NCBI RefSeq assembly: GCF_000585995.1
Contig: NZ_CP007410.1
Span: 4,429,430 to 4,493,429, forward strand
Length of the DNA stretch: 64,000 nt
From: Pseudomonas brassicacearum
GTDB lineage: Bacteria > Pseudomonadota > Gammaproteobacteria > Pseudomonadales > Pseudomonadaceae
Direction: 5' to 3'
Position numbers and translations under genes: made by a program. Of the stretch, positions 55,750 through 64,000 are shown in pieces. The notes under the pieces were generated by a model. That model did not search any database, was not told the DNA's origin, and saw only the letters and a list, made by a program, of their open reading frames with translations. Numbering within the stretch: the stretch's first letter is position 1; the number at the start of each line of letters is the position of its first letter.

Positions 55750-57696
55750 ATGCAGCTGTACCTGTGTGAAAAGCCGTCCCAGGCCAAGGACATCGCAGCC
55801 GTGCTCGGCGCCACGCGCCGTGGCGACGGTTGCTGGCTGGGCGCGAACGTCACGGTCACCTGGTGCATCGGTCACCTGCTGGAAACCGCCCCGCCAGACG
55901 CCTACGACGCCCGCTACAAGCGCTGGGTGCTGGCTGACCTGCCTATCGTGCCGGCGCAATGGAAAATGACCGTCAAGCCGAAAACCGCTGGGCAATACAA
56001 GGCGGTCAAGCGCCTGCTGGGGGAAGCCAAGGAACTGGTGATTGCCACCGACGCCGACCGTGAGGGCGAAATGATCGCCCGGGAGCTGGTGGAACATTGC
56101 CGCTATCGCGGGCCCATCCAGCGGCTATGGCTATCGGCCCTGGACGAAGCGTCGATCCGCAAGGCCCTGGCCACCCTCAAGCCGGGCGCCGAAACCTTCA
56201 ACCTGTACCATTCGGCCCTGGGCCGCTCCCGGGCCGACTGGCTGATCGGCATGAACATGAGTCGCCTGTTCACGCTGCTGGGGCGCCAGTCCGGCTACCA
56301 GGGCGTGCTGCCGGTGGGCCGCGTGCAAACACCGACGCTGCGGCTGGTGGTGGATCGCGACCGCAGCATCGCCAACTTCGTGCCGGTCGCCTATTGGGCC
56401 ATCGACGTGCAGCTCAGCCACGAAGGCACGGCCTTTACCGCCCAGTGGCGCGCCGATCCGGATGCTTGCGACGATCAGGAGCGTTGCCTGAACCAGGCCC
56501 TGGCCCGCGATGCCGCCCAGGCCATGGGCAATGCCGCCACTGCCCGGGTGCTGAAAGTGCGTACCGAGCGCCTGCGCGAAGCGGCGCCGCTGCCGTTCGA
56601 CCTGGGCACCCTTCAAGAAATCTGCTCGAAGAAGCTCGGCCTCGGCGCCCAGGAAACCCTGGACATTGCCCAGTCGCTCTACGAAACCTACAAACTCATC
56701 ACCTATCCCCGCAGCGATTGCGGTTTCCTGCCCTTGAGCCAGCACAGCGAAGCACCGGCCATCCTGGCCGCCCTCGCCCAGGCCGATCCAAGCCTTGCGC
56801 CGCTGCGCGAACACCTGCAGCCGCAGCGTAAATCCCGAGCCTGGAACGACGCCAAGGTCAGTGCCCACCATGGCATCATCCCCACCGCCGCCGCGAAGAA
56901 CCTCGACAAGCTCGCCAGCAAGCAGCGAGCCGTCTATACGCTGATTCGTGCGCGCTACCTGGCGCAGTTCCTGCCCAACCACGAGTACGACCGGACCCAG
57001 GCCGACTTCGACTGTGCCGGCCAGGCACTGCGTGCCGTGGGCAAGCAAATCGTCGAACCCGGCTGGAAACGCGCCCTGCCCGAAGCGCTGGCGCCAGCAA
57101 AGGGCCGTGAAGCACCGACGCCGCAAACCCTTCCGGCGCTGACCGAGGGTCGTGACTGCGCGGTGGACGAGGTGAAGCTCAAGGACCTGTGGACCCAACC
57201 GCCCAAGCCATTCACCGAAGGCGACCTGATCAAGGCCATGAAGAATGTCGCCAAACTGGTGGAGGACCCGCTGCTCAAGCAAAAGCTCAAGGACACCACC
57301 GGCATCGGCACCGAAGCGACCCGGGCCTCGATCATCCAAGGGCTGCTCGACCGCGGTTACCTGGTGAAAAACGGCAAGGCCCTCTCCGCCACCCCGGCGG
57401 CCTTCAGCCTGATCGACGCCGTGCCCCGCGCCATCGCCGACCCGGGCACCACCGCCATCTGGGAGCAAGCGCTGGACATGGTGCAAAGCGGTGAAATGAG
57501 CCTGGAAGAATTCGTGACCCGGCAAGCCGCGTGGATGAGCAAGCACATCGCCCGCTGCCAGGGCATGAGCCTGACCATCAACGGCCCGGCCAGCCCTGCC
57601 GGACGGGGCGCAACTCCGTGGAAGAACAAGCGCAAGCCAGCCAAGCGCAAGGCGGCCGGTGCACCGCGCAAGGCGAGCAAGGCCAAGGCGACCTGA
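55750..57696 (+). CDS. topB: DNA topoisomerase III
   Basis: The 648-residue type IA topoisomerase begins with a Toprim domain (LYLCEKPSQAKDIAAVLG, then ATDADREGEMIARE). The active-site Tyr319 is in TYPRSDCGFL. The C-terminus ends in a Lys/Arg-rich tail. It decatenates replication intermediates. The ATG at 55750 is chosen over the TTG at 55741. Confidence 0.95.
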   Translation: MQLYLCEKPSQAKDIAAVLGATRRGDGCWLGANVTVTWCIGHLLETAPPDAYDARYKRWVLADLPIVPAQWKMTVKPKTAGQYKAVKRLLGEAKELVIATDADREGEMIARELVEHCRYRGPIQRLWLSALDEASIRKALATLKPGAETFNLYHSALGRSRADWLIGMNMSRLFTLLGRQSGYQGVLPVGRVQTPTLRLVVDRDRSIANFVPVAYWAIDVQLSHEGTAFTAQWRADPDACDDQERCLNQALARDAAQAMGNAATARVLKVRTERLREAAPLPFDLGTLQEICSKKLGLGAQETLDIAQSLYETYKLITYPRSDCGFLPLSQHSEAPAILAALAQADPSLAPLREHLQPQRKSRAWNDAKVSAHHGIIPTAAAKNLDKLASKQRAVYTLIRARYLAQFLPNHEYDRTQADFDCAGQALRAVGKQIVEPGWKRALPEALAPAKGREAPTPQTLPALTEGRDCAVDEVKLKDLWTQPPKPFTEGDLIKAMKNVAKLVEDPLLKQKLKDTTGIGTEATRASIIQGLLDRGYLVKNGKALSATPAAFSLIDAVPRAIADPGTTAIWEQALDMVQSGEMSLEEFVTRQAAWMSKHIARCQGMSLTINGPASPAGRGATPWKNKRKPAKRKAAGAPRKASKAKAT

Positions 57697-57730
57697 GCCT
57701 AGTCAATCAGATGATGCCAAACACAGAACC

Positions 57731-57865
57731 TGTGGCGAGGGAGCTTGCTCCCGCTGGGGCGCGAAGCGGCCCTAAAACCTGGCGGCGCGGTGGGTCAGGG
57801 TCATCGAGGGATTTGACAGAGGGGCCGCTACGCAGCCCAGCGGGAGCAAGCTCCCTCGCCACAGG
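57731..57865. repeat. REP palindrome pair (GGCGAGGGAGCTTGCTCCC family)
   Basis: An inverted pair just after topB. Confidence 0.85.
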
Positions 57866-57915
57866 GCTCGGCTTAAGCCCAATTTTTCATACCCAAACCA
57901 TTTTGTCCGACAATA

Positions 57916-57941
57916 TGTAGTGATCAAAAATAATCACTACA
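57916..57941. promoter_or_regulatory. Operator-like 9-bp inverted repeat
   Basis: TGTAGTGAT and ATCACTACA form a perfect inverted repeat with an 8-nt AT-rich spacer, just upstream of a strong -35 box. It looks like a repressor or activator site rather than a terminator because no T run follows. Confidence 0.45.
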
Positions 57942-57947
57942 AAACCG

Positions 57948-57976
57948 TTGACGCCTCCGATTTGCCCTTGCATGAT
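57948..57976 (+). promoter_or_regulatory. Sigma-70 promoter of a candidate small RNA
   Basis: TTGACG and CATGAT are separated by exactly 17 bp. Five of six and four of six bases match the consensus. Confidence 0.5.
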
Positions 57977-57982
57977 GCAGAC

Positions 57983-58047
57983 GTCTCCCCGATCGGGAGT
58001 ACAGGCAACTGTTTGAGCAAGCTCGTCTGACCGCCGAGCTGTTTTTT
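57983..58047 (+). ncRNA. Candidate small RNA
   Basis: A promoter at 57948-57976 is followed within about 70 nt by a terminator hairpin (AGCTCG / CGAGCT, 58020-58040) and TTTTTT. The transcript would also contain a CTCCC...GGGAG stem. No ORF fits this interval. I cannot match it to a known family. Confidence 0.4.
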
Positions 58048-58378
58048 GGATAAGGGACTGCCCACAAGGCAGATTGAAGGTGCTGACCTGACATGACCGT
58101 CCGGTAACAAGGACGAGAAACGTCGGCGAAGATCCTCATGACGCGCGTGGTCGACCCTCGAAAGTTGACAATGCCTGACGATTCTTCGCTGTTTCTCTTC
58201 GTTGTAGCGCATTTGCGTAGCAGCCCTTCGATAACACTACACAACCGATGCACGACCCCGTCGAAGTTCGACGGACGAACGCTGACGGCCTGATTTCGGT
58301 AGCAGGCAGGCACTTACCGAGAAGCGAAGTTTTTGCGAACCACCAGACAGATCAACCAAATGGTCAAGGGGCTTACAC
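58048..58378. other. Leader region without a convincing gene
   Basis: No credible coding frame is seen on either strand; frames on the minus strand lack family features and ribosome sites. A 15-nt palindrome CGTCGAA-G-TTCGACG at 58259-58273 could be an operator. The region may be a long leader for the gene at 58379. Confidence 0.4.
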
Positions 58379-58708
58379 ATGAATCTGAATAATCAACCAT
58401 CTATTGATGAACTGGCTCGCATGTTCGCAGCGCACAAAGACACTCTCGACAACCATATCCTGTGGATCAGCAAGACTGGCCAGGTGCATATGGACTGCTT
58501 GTCTCCCTACACCCAGGAAGACGAGTTCGAAAAGAACACACAAGACCTGTGTGCCCGGCTGAAGATGTACCGTCGCGGCCAGGGCTACGTCGGCAAGAAG
58601 GCCGCCGCGGACAAGGACTTCATGGGACGCGTCCTGCAAACGCTGACCCAGGCTTGGGAGTCGATGCAGAACACCTCGCAAGTGCGGGTCATCGACCGCC
58701 TCTGCTGA
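58379..58708 (+). CDS. Hypothetical protein (109 residues)
   Basis: The predicted soluble protein of mixed charge begins MNLNNQPSIDELARMF and contains LARMFAAHKDTLDNHILWIS and GYVGKKAAADKDFM. No signal, membrane segment or known domain is recognised. AAGGGG lies upstream of the ATG and a strong terminator follows, so it is a genuine single-gene unit. The style suggests a Pseudomonas-restricted family. Confidence 0.7.
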   Translation: MNLNNQPSIDELARMFAAHKDTLDNHILWISKTGQVHMDCLSPYTQEDEFEKNTQDLCARLKMYRRGQGYVGKKAAADKDFMGRVLQTLTQAWESMQNTSQVRVIDRLC

Positions 58709-58719
58709 TTGCACTATAA

Positions 58720-58757
58720 AAAAGGGCCCGTTCCTCAATCAGGAACGGGCCCTTTTT
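58720..58757 (+). terminator. Strong Rho-independent terminator
   Basis: AAGGGCCCGTTCCT pairs with AGGAACGGGCCCTT around a 5-nt loop, with flanking A and T runs, so it can work in both directions. Confidence 0.9.
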
Positions 58758-58766
58758 CGTGGGGCC

Positions 58767-58928
58767 TAGTGTCCTGTTTCGCAAATACGTTCCTTTTTTG
58801 ACGAGTGGCTGTTGTCGTCAGGCAAGGCGCCGCGACGAGTCATAGCCCGCTATGGCGAGGAGCGGCAACGCAGCATGACGACAACAGACGCCGTCAAAAA
58901 GGAACAGTATTTGTGATACAGGACACTA
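58767..58928. mobile_element. MITE-like palindromic element (162 bp) with TA ends
   Basis: Inverted arms of about 52 bp start TAGTGTCCTGT and end ACAGGACACTA, differing at only a few positions, around a core with no ORF. The outermost TA on each side would fit a TA target duplication, as made by Tc1/mariner/IS630-type transposases. The right end overlaps the stop codon of glsA. No transposase is in the window. Confidence 0.6.
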
Positions 58929-59834
58929 AAACACCGACCAGCCGATCCGCTGGCTGAGCAGCTCCAGCGCCGCCATGCCCGCCAGGGAGTTGCCGGCGAC
59001 ATTGAGCTCAGGCGACCAGACACACACCGTGAAGCGTCCCGGCACCACGGCGACGATCCCGCCGCCCACCCCGCTCTTGCCAGGCAGGCCCACGCGATAG
59101 GCGAAATTACCGGCTTCGTCATACAACCCGCTGGTGGCCATGATGGAATTGACCTGCTGGGTCTGCCGGGCGCTGAGGATCTGCTCACCACTGTGCTTGC
59201 AGAACCCGTCGTTGGCCAGGAAGCAGAACGCCCGGGCCAGGTCGATGCAGCTCATCCGCAGGGCGCAGTGGCTGAAATAACTGCGCAGCACCGCCTCCAC
59301 GTCGTTATGGAAGTTGCCGAAGGACTGCATCAAGTAGGCCATCGCAGCGTTGCGGGCGCGATGCTGGTATTCCGACTCGGCGACCTTGCCGTCCACCATC
59401 ACTTGCGGGTTGCCTGACAGGCGTCGCACGAAATCGCGCATCGACAACGCAGGGGCGGCGAAACGCGACTGGTTGATATCGCAAATCACCAAGGCGCCGG
59501 CGTTGATGAACGGGTTGCGTGGCCGACCGCGTTCGAATTCCAGCTGCACCAGGGAGTTGAAAGGCTGGCCGGACGGCTCATGGCCCAGCCGCTCCCAGAT
59601 CGCTTCGCCGGAATGCCCGATGGCCTGCACCAGGCTGAACACCTTGGAAATACTCTGCACCGAAAACACCGTGTCGGCGTCGCCTGCGCAATACATCTCG
59701 CCGTCATTGCCATACACGGCAATGCCCAGCTGATTAGGCACCACGGTGCCCAGGGCCGGAATGTAATCGGCCACCTTGCCCTGACCGATCAGGGGGCGAA
59801 CCGCATCGAGGATCTCGTTCAACAGTGCTTGCAT
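58926..59834 (-). CDS. glsA: Glutaminase
   Basis: The 302-residue enzyme of the serine-dependent glutaminase family converts glutamine to glutamate and ammonia. The catalytic Ser-x-x-Lys is in VQSISKVF near residues 60-64; the family blocks [10 protein letters not shown] and [15 protein letters not shown] are present. It ends RIGWSVF, and its TAG stop is the TA-bearing end of the palindromic element at 58767-58928. The length is normal, so few or no residues were altered. Confidence 0.93.
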   Translation of the reverse strand: MQALLNEILDAVRPLIGQGKVADYIPALGTVVPNQLGIAVYGNDGEMYCAGDADTVFSVQSISKVFSLVQAIGHSGEAIWERLGHEPSGQPFNSLVQLEFERGRPRNPFINAGALVICDINQSRFAAPALSMRDFVRRLSGNPQVMVDGKVAESEYQHRARNAAMAYLMQSFGNFHNDVEAVLRSYFSHCALRMSCIDLARAFCFLANDGFCKHSGEQILSARQTQQVNSIMATSGLYDEAGNFAYRVGLPGKSGVGGGIVAVVPGRFTVCVWSPELNVAGNSLAGMAALELLSQRIGWSVF

Positions 59835-59987
59835 ATGCGCAGGGTCCAGTCATTCCCCGTTCGAGTGCGGGGATACAGACGCTAGACGCTGATGAGCGGC
59901 GTCAGAGCACACTGCCCCATCAAACAAGGTCCTGTGGCGAAATTGAGCAGTCTATAGTTGAGGGGATCAAACGGCAGGAGGGACACC

Positions 59988-60182
59988 ATGCGTCAGATCA
60001 TGCAGAAAGAACCCTGGTGGGCCTCGCCGCCCAGGCCCGGGCAGGATGAAAGTGAGCTGGAATGGGGCTGGCTGGTGATTTACAGCGAAGGTGAACCACG
60101 CTTCGAATTCGTAAAAGAGCGCCCCACGGACGAACAGATCCGCCATCGCAAGGGTTGCCGCGTCACCCTCGGGCCAGAATGA
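59988..60182 (+). CDS. Small hypothetical protein (64 residues)
   Basis: The ATG at 59988 is preceded by AGGAGGG, a strong ribosome site. The protein has three tryptophans early (EPWW, WGW) and a charged C-terminus (KERPTDEQIRHRKGC). No known family is recognised. It is convergent with the lipoprotein gene 10 bp away. Confidence 0.65.
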   Translation: MRQIMQKEPWWASPPRPGQDESELEWGWLVIYSEGEPRFEFVKERPTDEQIRHRKGCRVTLGPE

Positions 60183-60192
60183 CCCCGCCCCG

Positions 60193-61212
60193 TCACGGCT
60201 TGATATCCGGCAACACCAGCGCTCGATTGGCCAGATCCGCCTCCACCAGGTTGCCTTCTATTTCTTCGTCCAGGTAGTAAACCGGTGCCATCACCCCGCT
60301 GAGGGGATGCTTGAGCGACTTGAACCAGGCCTCGTCGAACGCAGCGCTCAGGCTTTTGCGGATCTGCGCTTCCATTTCCGGCCGTTCGCCCTCATGGATA
60401 ATGGCGCGAATACCCGCCACGCCTACGGAAATCAACGCCCCCGCCGCCTTGCCGGCCACAGCTGCTGCCGCACCGGCTGCTCCTCGCGTGGCGAATTGCG
60501 CTTCGATCTTTTCACTGGTGCGTTGTGCCACCGTGGCGATCACCGCATCCGATGGCCCCGAACCGGTGGCGGCGGCCTTGTTGACGTGGTCGATCAACGC
60601 GGCGTAGGCCGGCAGTGTGTTCAGCGGTTCGGTATGGACCATCTCATACAACGAAGCGTTACGCGCGGCGGGTGGGCCCAGGCTGACAGCAGGAATCGCG
60701 TGCAGGCGGCGGTTCATCAGTTCGATGGGGATTTGCTGCCGCTGGCCGATCACCTGGACCTGCTGATTGAGCAAGCGCAGGTAGTAACTCGTCGCGTTGG
60801 CCCTGATCGCCTCGGGATCGATCTCCACCGACACCGGTTCCAGCACCTGCTCGCGATACTGTTCTTGCAGATAAACCGCCAAGCGCCTGGCCGAGGAATC
60901 CTCCTCGCCCTTGGCACTGGCGGAATACCAGCTGACCTTCATCGCCAGCCACTCCTGGGTCCAGTAGCTGCTGAACCAGGGAATGAACTCGGCCTCGGTA
61001 CGGTCGTACACCAGCACCCGCCAATGTTCCATCGACCCGCGAGCGTAGAGTCCAGCCTGTTCGATGGCACTTTTCGACGCGGCGATGATTTGTCGGTCAA
61101 CCTGCCGCCAGGTGTCCTGGGAAATCGCCACCGTGGCATCCTGTTGACCGCGCTGCGACGTAGCGCACCCCGCCAGAACGAGCAAAACGGCCAGCATCAA
61201 CGAACGCAGCAC
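60193..61212 (-). CDS. Predicted lipoprotein, function unknown
   Basis: The 339-residue protein begins with a lipoprotein signal (LMLAVLLVLAGC, lipidated Cys at about residue 15). A central Ala/Gly-rich stretch (GAAGAAAAVAGKAAGALISVG, about residues 244-264) is hydrophobic and could insert in a membrane. No known domain is recognised. Asp-less residues after the Cys (ATSQ) suggest outer-membrane sorting. Confidence 0.72.
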   Translation of the reverse strand: MLRSLMLAVLLVLAGCATSQRGQQDATVAISQDTWRQVDRQIIAASKSAIEQAGLYARGSMEHWRVLVYDRTEAEFIPWFSSYWTQEWLAMKVSWYSASAKGEEDSSARRLAVYLQEQYREQVLEPVSVEIDPEAIRANATSYYLRLLNQQVQVIGQRQQIPIELMNRRLHAIPAVSLGPPAARNASLYEMVHTEPLNTLPAYAALIDHVNKAAATGSGPSDAVIATVAQRTSEKIEAQFATRGAAGAAAAVAGKAAGALISVGVAGIRAIIHEGERPEMEAQIRKSLSAAFDEAWFKSLKHPLSGVMAPVYYLDEEIEGNLVEADLANRALVLPDIKP

Positions 61213-61298
61213 GATTGCGCCACCCCGGATTCATGTCATCCACGGGGTTGAGTATAGGTGCCTAGGAACAGGGGTTCGGCTAAACACACAAAACCAAT

Positions 61299-61386
61299 GT
61301 GGGAGCGAGCTTGCTCGCGAAAGCGGTGGGGCAGCAGCCTTGATATCGACCGATACGCCGCTATCGCGAGCAAGCTCGCTCCCACA
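61299..61386. repeat. REP palindrome pair (GGGAGCGAGCTTGCTCGCGA family)
   Basis: An inverted pair between the lipoprotein gene and the second ABC operon. Confidence 0.85.
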
Positions 61387-61419
61387 AGAGGCCGAGTCGC
61401 TCAGATGCCTTCTGAACAA

Positions 61420-62067
61420 TCAGGATTTATGCCGCCGCTCCAACCTGCGCACAGCCATCGACAGCGGATAACACATGGCGAAATACATGGCGCCTACCAA
61501 CACATAGGTTTCCAACGGCATGAAATACACGGAGCTCAAATCCTGGGCCCGCAGCATCAGGTCCGGCGCGGCGATCAGCGAGGCCACCGAGGTATCCTTG
61601 AGCAGGGAAATCGCCACATTGCCGATGGGCGCCAGCACGATACGGATCGCCTGGGGCAGCACCACCCAACGCAACAGCTGGAGACGCGGCATGCCGATGG
61701 CTTTCGCCGCTTCGACCTGGCCCTTGGGCACGGCCTCCAGGCCCGAGCGATAGATCTCCGATAAGTACGCCGCCGCATTGAGCCCCAGTCCGATCATCGC
61801 AGCCTGGAACGAGCTGAACTGTACACCCACCGCCGTCAGGCTGAAGTACACGATAAACAGCTGCACCAGGGCCGGCGTGCCACGAAAAATCTCGATGTAA
61901 AACAACGCACACCGGCGTAACGCCGGCGAGCCGGACAAGCGCGCCAACGCCACCAGCAGCCCGACCGCCAAGCCAATCACCAGTGCGCCAAAAGCCAGTC
62001 GCAACGTGGCCCAGGCGGCTTGCAGCAGTTCGACGTGGGTCGCGTCCCACAACTCGCCATAACCCAT
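61420..62067 (-). CDS. Polar amino-acid ABC transporter, permease (second system)
   Basis: The 215-residue HisMQ-type permease has its EAA loop in QVEAAKAIGMPRLQLLRWVV. It is the last gene of the operon and starts 1 bp after the other permease gene ends. Confidence 0.92.
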   Translation of the reverse strand: MGYGELWDATHVELLQAAWATLRLAFGALVIGLAVGLLVALARLSGSPALRRCALFYIEIFRGTPALVQLFIVYFSLTAVGVQFSSFQAAMIGLGLNAAAYLSEIYRSGLEAVPKGQVEAAKAIGMPRLQLLRWVVLPQAIRIVLAPIGNVAISLLKDTSVASLIAAPDLMLRAQDLSSVYFMPLETYVLVGAMYFAMCYPLSMAVRRLERRHKS

Positions 62068-62068
62068 G

Positions 62069-62749
62069 TCAGTGCTCCTTGATCACGGTGAGACGCCGCT
62101 CGGTGCGCGCCGCCCAATGGGCCAGCACCAGGCTCAACGCCAGATAAATAATGGCCAGCAGGAAATAAATCAGGTTGGTCTGGTAGGTCTCGCTCACCAG
62201 CATCTTGGCCTTGAACGTCAGCTCCGGCACGGCGGCAGCCGAGGCCAGCGACGTGTCCTTGAGCAAGCCGATGGCGAAATTCGCCATGCCAGGGATCGAC
62301 ACTTTGAAGGCCTGGGGCAAGACGATCATGCGCATCGCCAAGGCCCGGGTCATGCCAATGGAAAACGCCGCTTCGCTCTGCCCGCGATCAACGTTCAGGA
62401 TGCTCGAGCGGAACACCTCCGACAGCATCGCCGCACCGTTGAGGCCGAAGCCGATGATTGCCGCGCCGATGGCCGGCAACGTGATACCAATATAGGTCAG
62501 GCCGAAATAAAGGATGAACAGTTGGGTCAGGATCGGGACGTTGCGAAACACCTCCAGATAGACACTGGCCACCAGTCGCAAAACCCGGTTACGCGACAGG
62601 CGCATCAACGCCAGACCAAACCCCAGCAACGCCGCCACGACGAAAGACGCCGCCGTCAGGCCCAGGGTGGTCAGTGCGCCAATGCCCAATACCTCAAGAA
62701 AATAGGGCAGCAGATCGAGGGACTTGGTCAGCTCGCTTGAATCGAACAT
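62069..62749 (-). CDS. Polar amino-acid ABC transporter, permease (second system)
   Basis: The 226-residue permease partners the product of 61420-62067. Its EAA loop is QSEAAFSIGMTRALAMRMIV. AGGAG for its start lies inside the end of the ATPase gene, giving coupled translation. Confidence 0.92.
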   Translation of the reverse strand: MFDSSELTKSLDLLPYFLEVLGIGALTTLGLTAASFVVAALLGFGLALMRLSRNRVLRLVASVYLEVFRNVPILTQLFILYFGLTYIGITLPAIGAAIIGFGLNGAAMLSEVFRSSILNVDRGQSEAAFSIGMTRALAMRMIVLPQAFKVSIPGMANFAIGLLKDTSLASAAAVPELTFKAKMLVSETYQTNLIYFLLAIIYLALSLVLAHWAARTERRLTVIKEH

Positions 62750-62752
62750 CGA

Positions 62753-63529
62753 TCAATGCTCCTGGACGGCGCTGATGAAGGCGCGCGTACGCTCCACCTG
62801 GCTTTCCCGGAAAATCTGCCGGGGCGGTCCCTGCTCGACGATGTTGCCGTCGGCCATGAAAATCACCTGGTCGGACACGCTTTCGGCAAAGCGCATCTCG
62901 TGGGTCACGATGATCATGGTCATGCCCTCCTCGGCCAGCTTGCGCATCACCGTCAACACTTCGCCCACCAGCTCCGGGTCGAGGGCCGAGGTGGCCTCGT
63001 CGAACAGCATCAGTTTGGGACGCATCGCCAGGGCGCGGGCGATGGCGATACGTTGTTGCTGGCCGCCGGACAGTTGATCCGGATAGGCATCGCGCTTGGC
63101 GAACATGCCCACCTTGTTCAACAGGCCTTCGGCCAGTTCCACCGCTTCGGGGCGGCTGCGCTGCTGCACCTTCAGCGGGCCGAGGATGATGTTGTCCAGC
63201 ACGCTGAGGTGCGGGAACAGGTTGAAACGCTGGAACACCATGCCGATGTTGGCGCGCATCCGGGCCAGGTCCCTATCGCCCATGGGCACCGTGCGCTCGC
63301 CGACCTTGCGCTGGCCGATCAGCGCATTGTCGATGTAGATGCTGCCCCGGGTCGGCTCTTCCAGATAATTGATGCAGCGCAACAGGGTGGTCTTGCCCGA
63401 ACCGCTGGGCCCGATCAGCGAGATTTTCTGACCCTGCTGCACTTGCAGGTCGATGCCTTTCAAGACGTCCAGGCGGCCGAAGGACTTGTGCAGCCCCTCG
63501 ACCCGCACCAGTGGATGAGATTCAGCCAT
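62753..63529 (-). CDS. Polar amino-acid ABC transporter, ATP-binding protein (second system)
   Basis: The 258-residue ATPase has Walker A GPSGSGKT, signature LSGGQQQR, Walker [15 protein letters not shown] and switch VTHEMRF. The start is the ATG at 63529. It resembles the product of 4057-4848 but is clearly a separate paralogue. Confidence 0.93.
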   Translation of the reverse strand: MAESHPLVRVEGLHKSFGRLDVLKGIDLQVQQGQKISLIGPSGSGKTTLLRCINYLEEPTRGSIYIDNALIGQRKVGERTVPMGDRDLARMRANIGMVFQRFNLFPHLSVLDNIILGPLKVQQRSRPEAVELAEGLLNKVGMFAKRDAYPDQLSGGQQQRIAIARALAMRPKLMLFDEATSALDPELVGEVLTVMRKLAEEGMTMIIVTHEMRFAESVSDQVIFMADGNIVEQGPPRQIFRESQVERTRAFISAVQEH

Positions 63530-63583
63530 GAGCAATTTCCGCAAGTGGATGACACAAAACGTGAACGCAGCCGCGAGGACGTA

Positions 63584-64000
63584 TCAAGCAAACGCCTGGC
63601 TGAAATCCCGGGGCGCATGCTTGAACGGGCCGATGAGGTTGCCCTGCTCATCCCGGTCCACGCCAATGCGCTGGTCCCTGGGCAGCGGCACCAGGTAGTC
63701 GGGGTTCTTGATCCCGTAGCGGGCCAGGATGGGGCCGATCTGCCCGGTGCTCCGTAACCAGCGTAGCCCTTGGTTCACCCCGTCGAACAAGTCCTGGTTC
63801 TGGGGATGAATGCCCCAGATCGCCTCGAACTTGGCGGTCAGGCTGGGGAATTTCTCGTCGTAGGCCATGGGCACTTGCTTGAGCTTGAGACTGGGGTCCT
63901 GGAGGATCATGTAGTCGATGGTGGGCGCGTCGAGCACAGCGAAATCGAGCCGCCCGGCCCGCACATCCCGCAGGCACGCATCGGTGTTGTCGTAGAGCTT
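63584..64000 (-). CDS. Amino-acid ABC transporter substrate-binding protein (C-terminal part)
   Basis: The frame is open to the window edge, so the N-terminus and signal peptide lie outside. The visible 138 residues include the SBP_bac_3 end pattern: RDVRAGRLDFAVLD, then LFDGVNQGLRWLRSTGQIGPILARYG. It is the first gene of the second transporter operon, 54 bp before the ATPase gene. Confidence 0.88.
   Translation of the reverse strand, partial: KLYDNTDACLRDVRAGRLDFAVLDAPTIDYMILQDPSLKLKQVPMAYDEKFPSLTAKFEAIWGIHPQNQDLFDGVNQGLRWLRSTGQIGPILARYGIKNPDYLVPLPRDQRIGVDRDEQGNLIGPFKHAPRDFSQAFA

Noticed and set aside
55591..56097. 168-residue frame antisense to the start of topB
   Set aside because: It lies opposite conserved Toprim coding sequence and has no independent support.
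57924..58313. 129-residue minus-strand frame after topB
   Set aside because: No ribosome site or recognisable pattern, and it overlaps the better-supported promoter and hairpin on the plus strand.

Overview
The window is a GC-rich chromosomal segment of a Pseudomonas, most likely of the P. fluorescens complex. The signs are REP-type palindromes in the pseudomonad style (about 17 sites), a lexA2-imuA-imuB-dnaE2 cassette with its own operator, an aerobic CobN-type B12 pathway with two cobalamin riboswitches, and typical Pseudomonas neighbours (cti, nfuA, cysI-DUF934, topB, fecIR). It looks like core genome with one clear foreign patch. I saw no rRNA, tRNA, CRISPR array or prophage.

Layout. 1-7.1 kb: the end of a parvulin gene, kdgK, then a PLP-dependent amino-acid deaminase, an IclR regulator, RidA and a complete polar amino-acid ABC transporter; these probably form one amino-acid uptake and deamination module. 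7.1-9.5 kb: a Cys-rich secreted protein and a phospholipase D-like protein. 9.7-21 kb: cobalamin genes in two divergent arms. The leftward arm is cobW-cobN-chelatase ATPase-VWA, with cobN split by a -1 frameshift. The rightward arm is cbtB-cbtA-cobE-cobM. Each arm begins with a cobalamin riboswitch.

Between the two riboswitches lies an AT-rich island (about 16.83-18.51 kb) bounded by an imperfect 27-bp direct repeat. It encodes, in one direction, a HlyC-like toxin acyltransferase, a colicin V-type double-glycine-leader peptide with a Gly8 tail, and two related small membrane proteins that could be immunity proteins. This is the best candidate for an undescribed system. The acyltransferase lacks the usual catalytic His and the peptide contains no Lys, so the chemistry would have to differ from classical RTX-toxin lysine acylation. 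No dedicated exporter is present.

21-37 kb: nfuA, cti, metH, sulfite reductase, sohB, a HoxX-like protein without hydrogenase genes, and regulators. 37-46 kb: a hybrid histidine kinase and the SOS mutagenesis cassette. 46-55 kb: a LysR/GMC oxidoreductase/MHS transporter group and a Fur-controlled fecI-fecR-TonB receptor unit. 55-64 kb: a response regulator, topB, a possible small RNA, glutaminase with a 162-bp MITE-like palindrome ending in its stop codon, a lipoprotein, and most of a second polar amino-acid ABC transporter cut by the window edge. Start codons were chosen from Shine-Dalgarno spacing and family length; several differ from the longest open frame because that frame runs into REP sequence.
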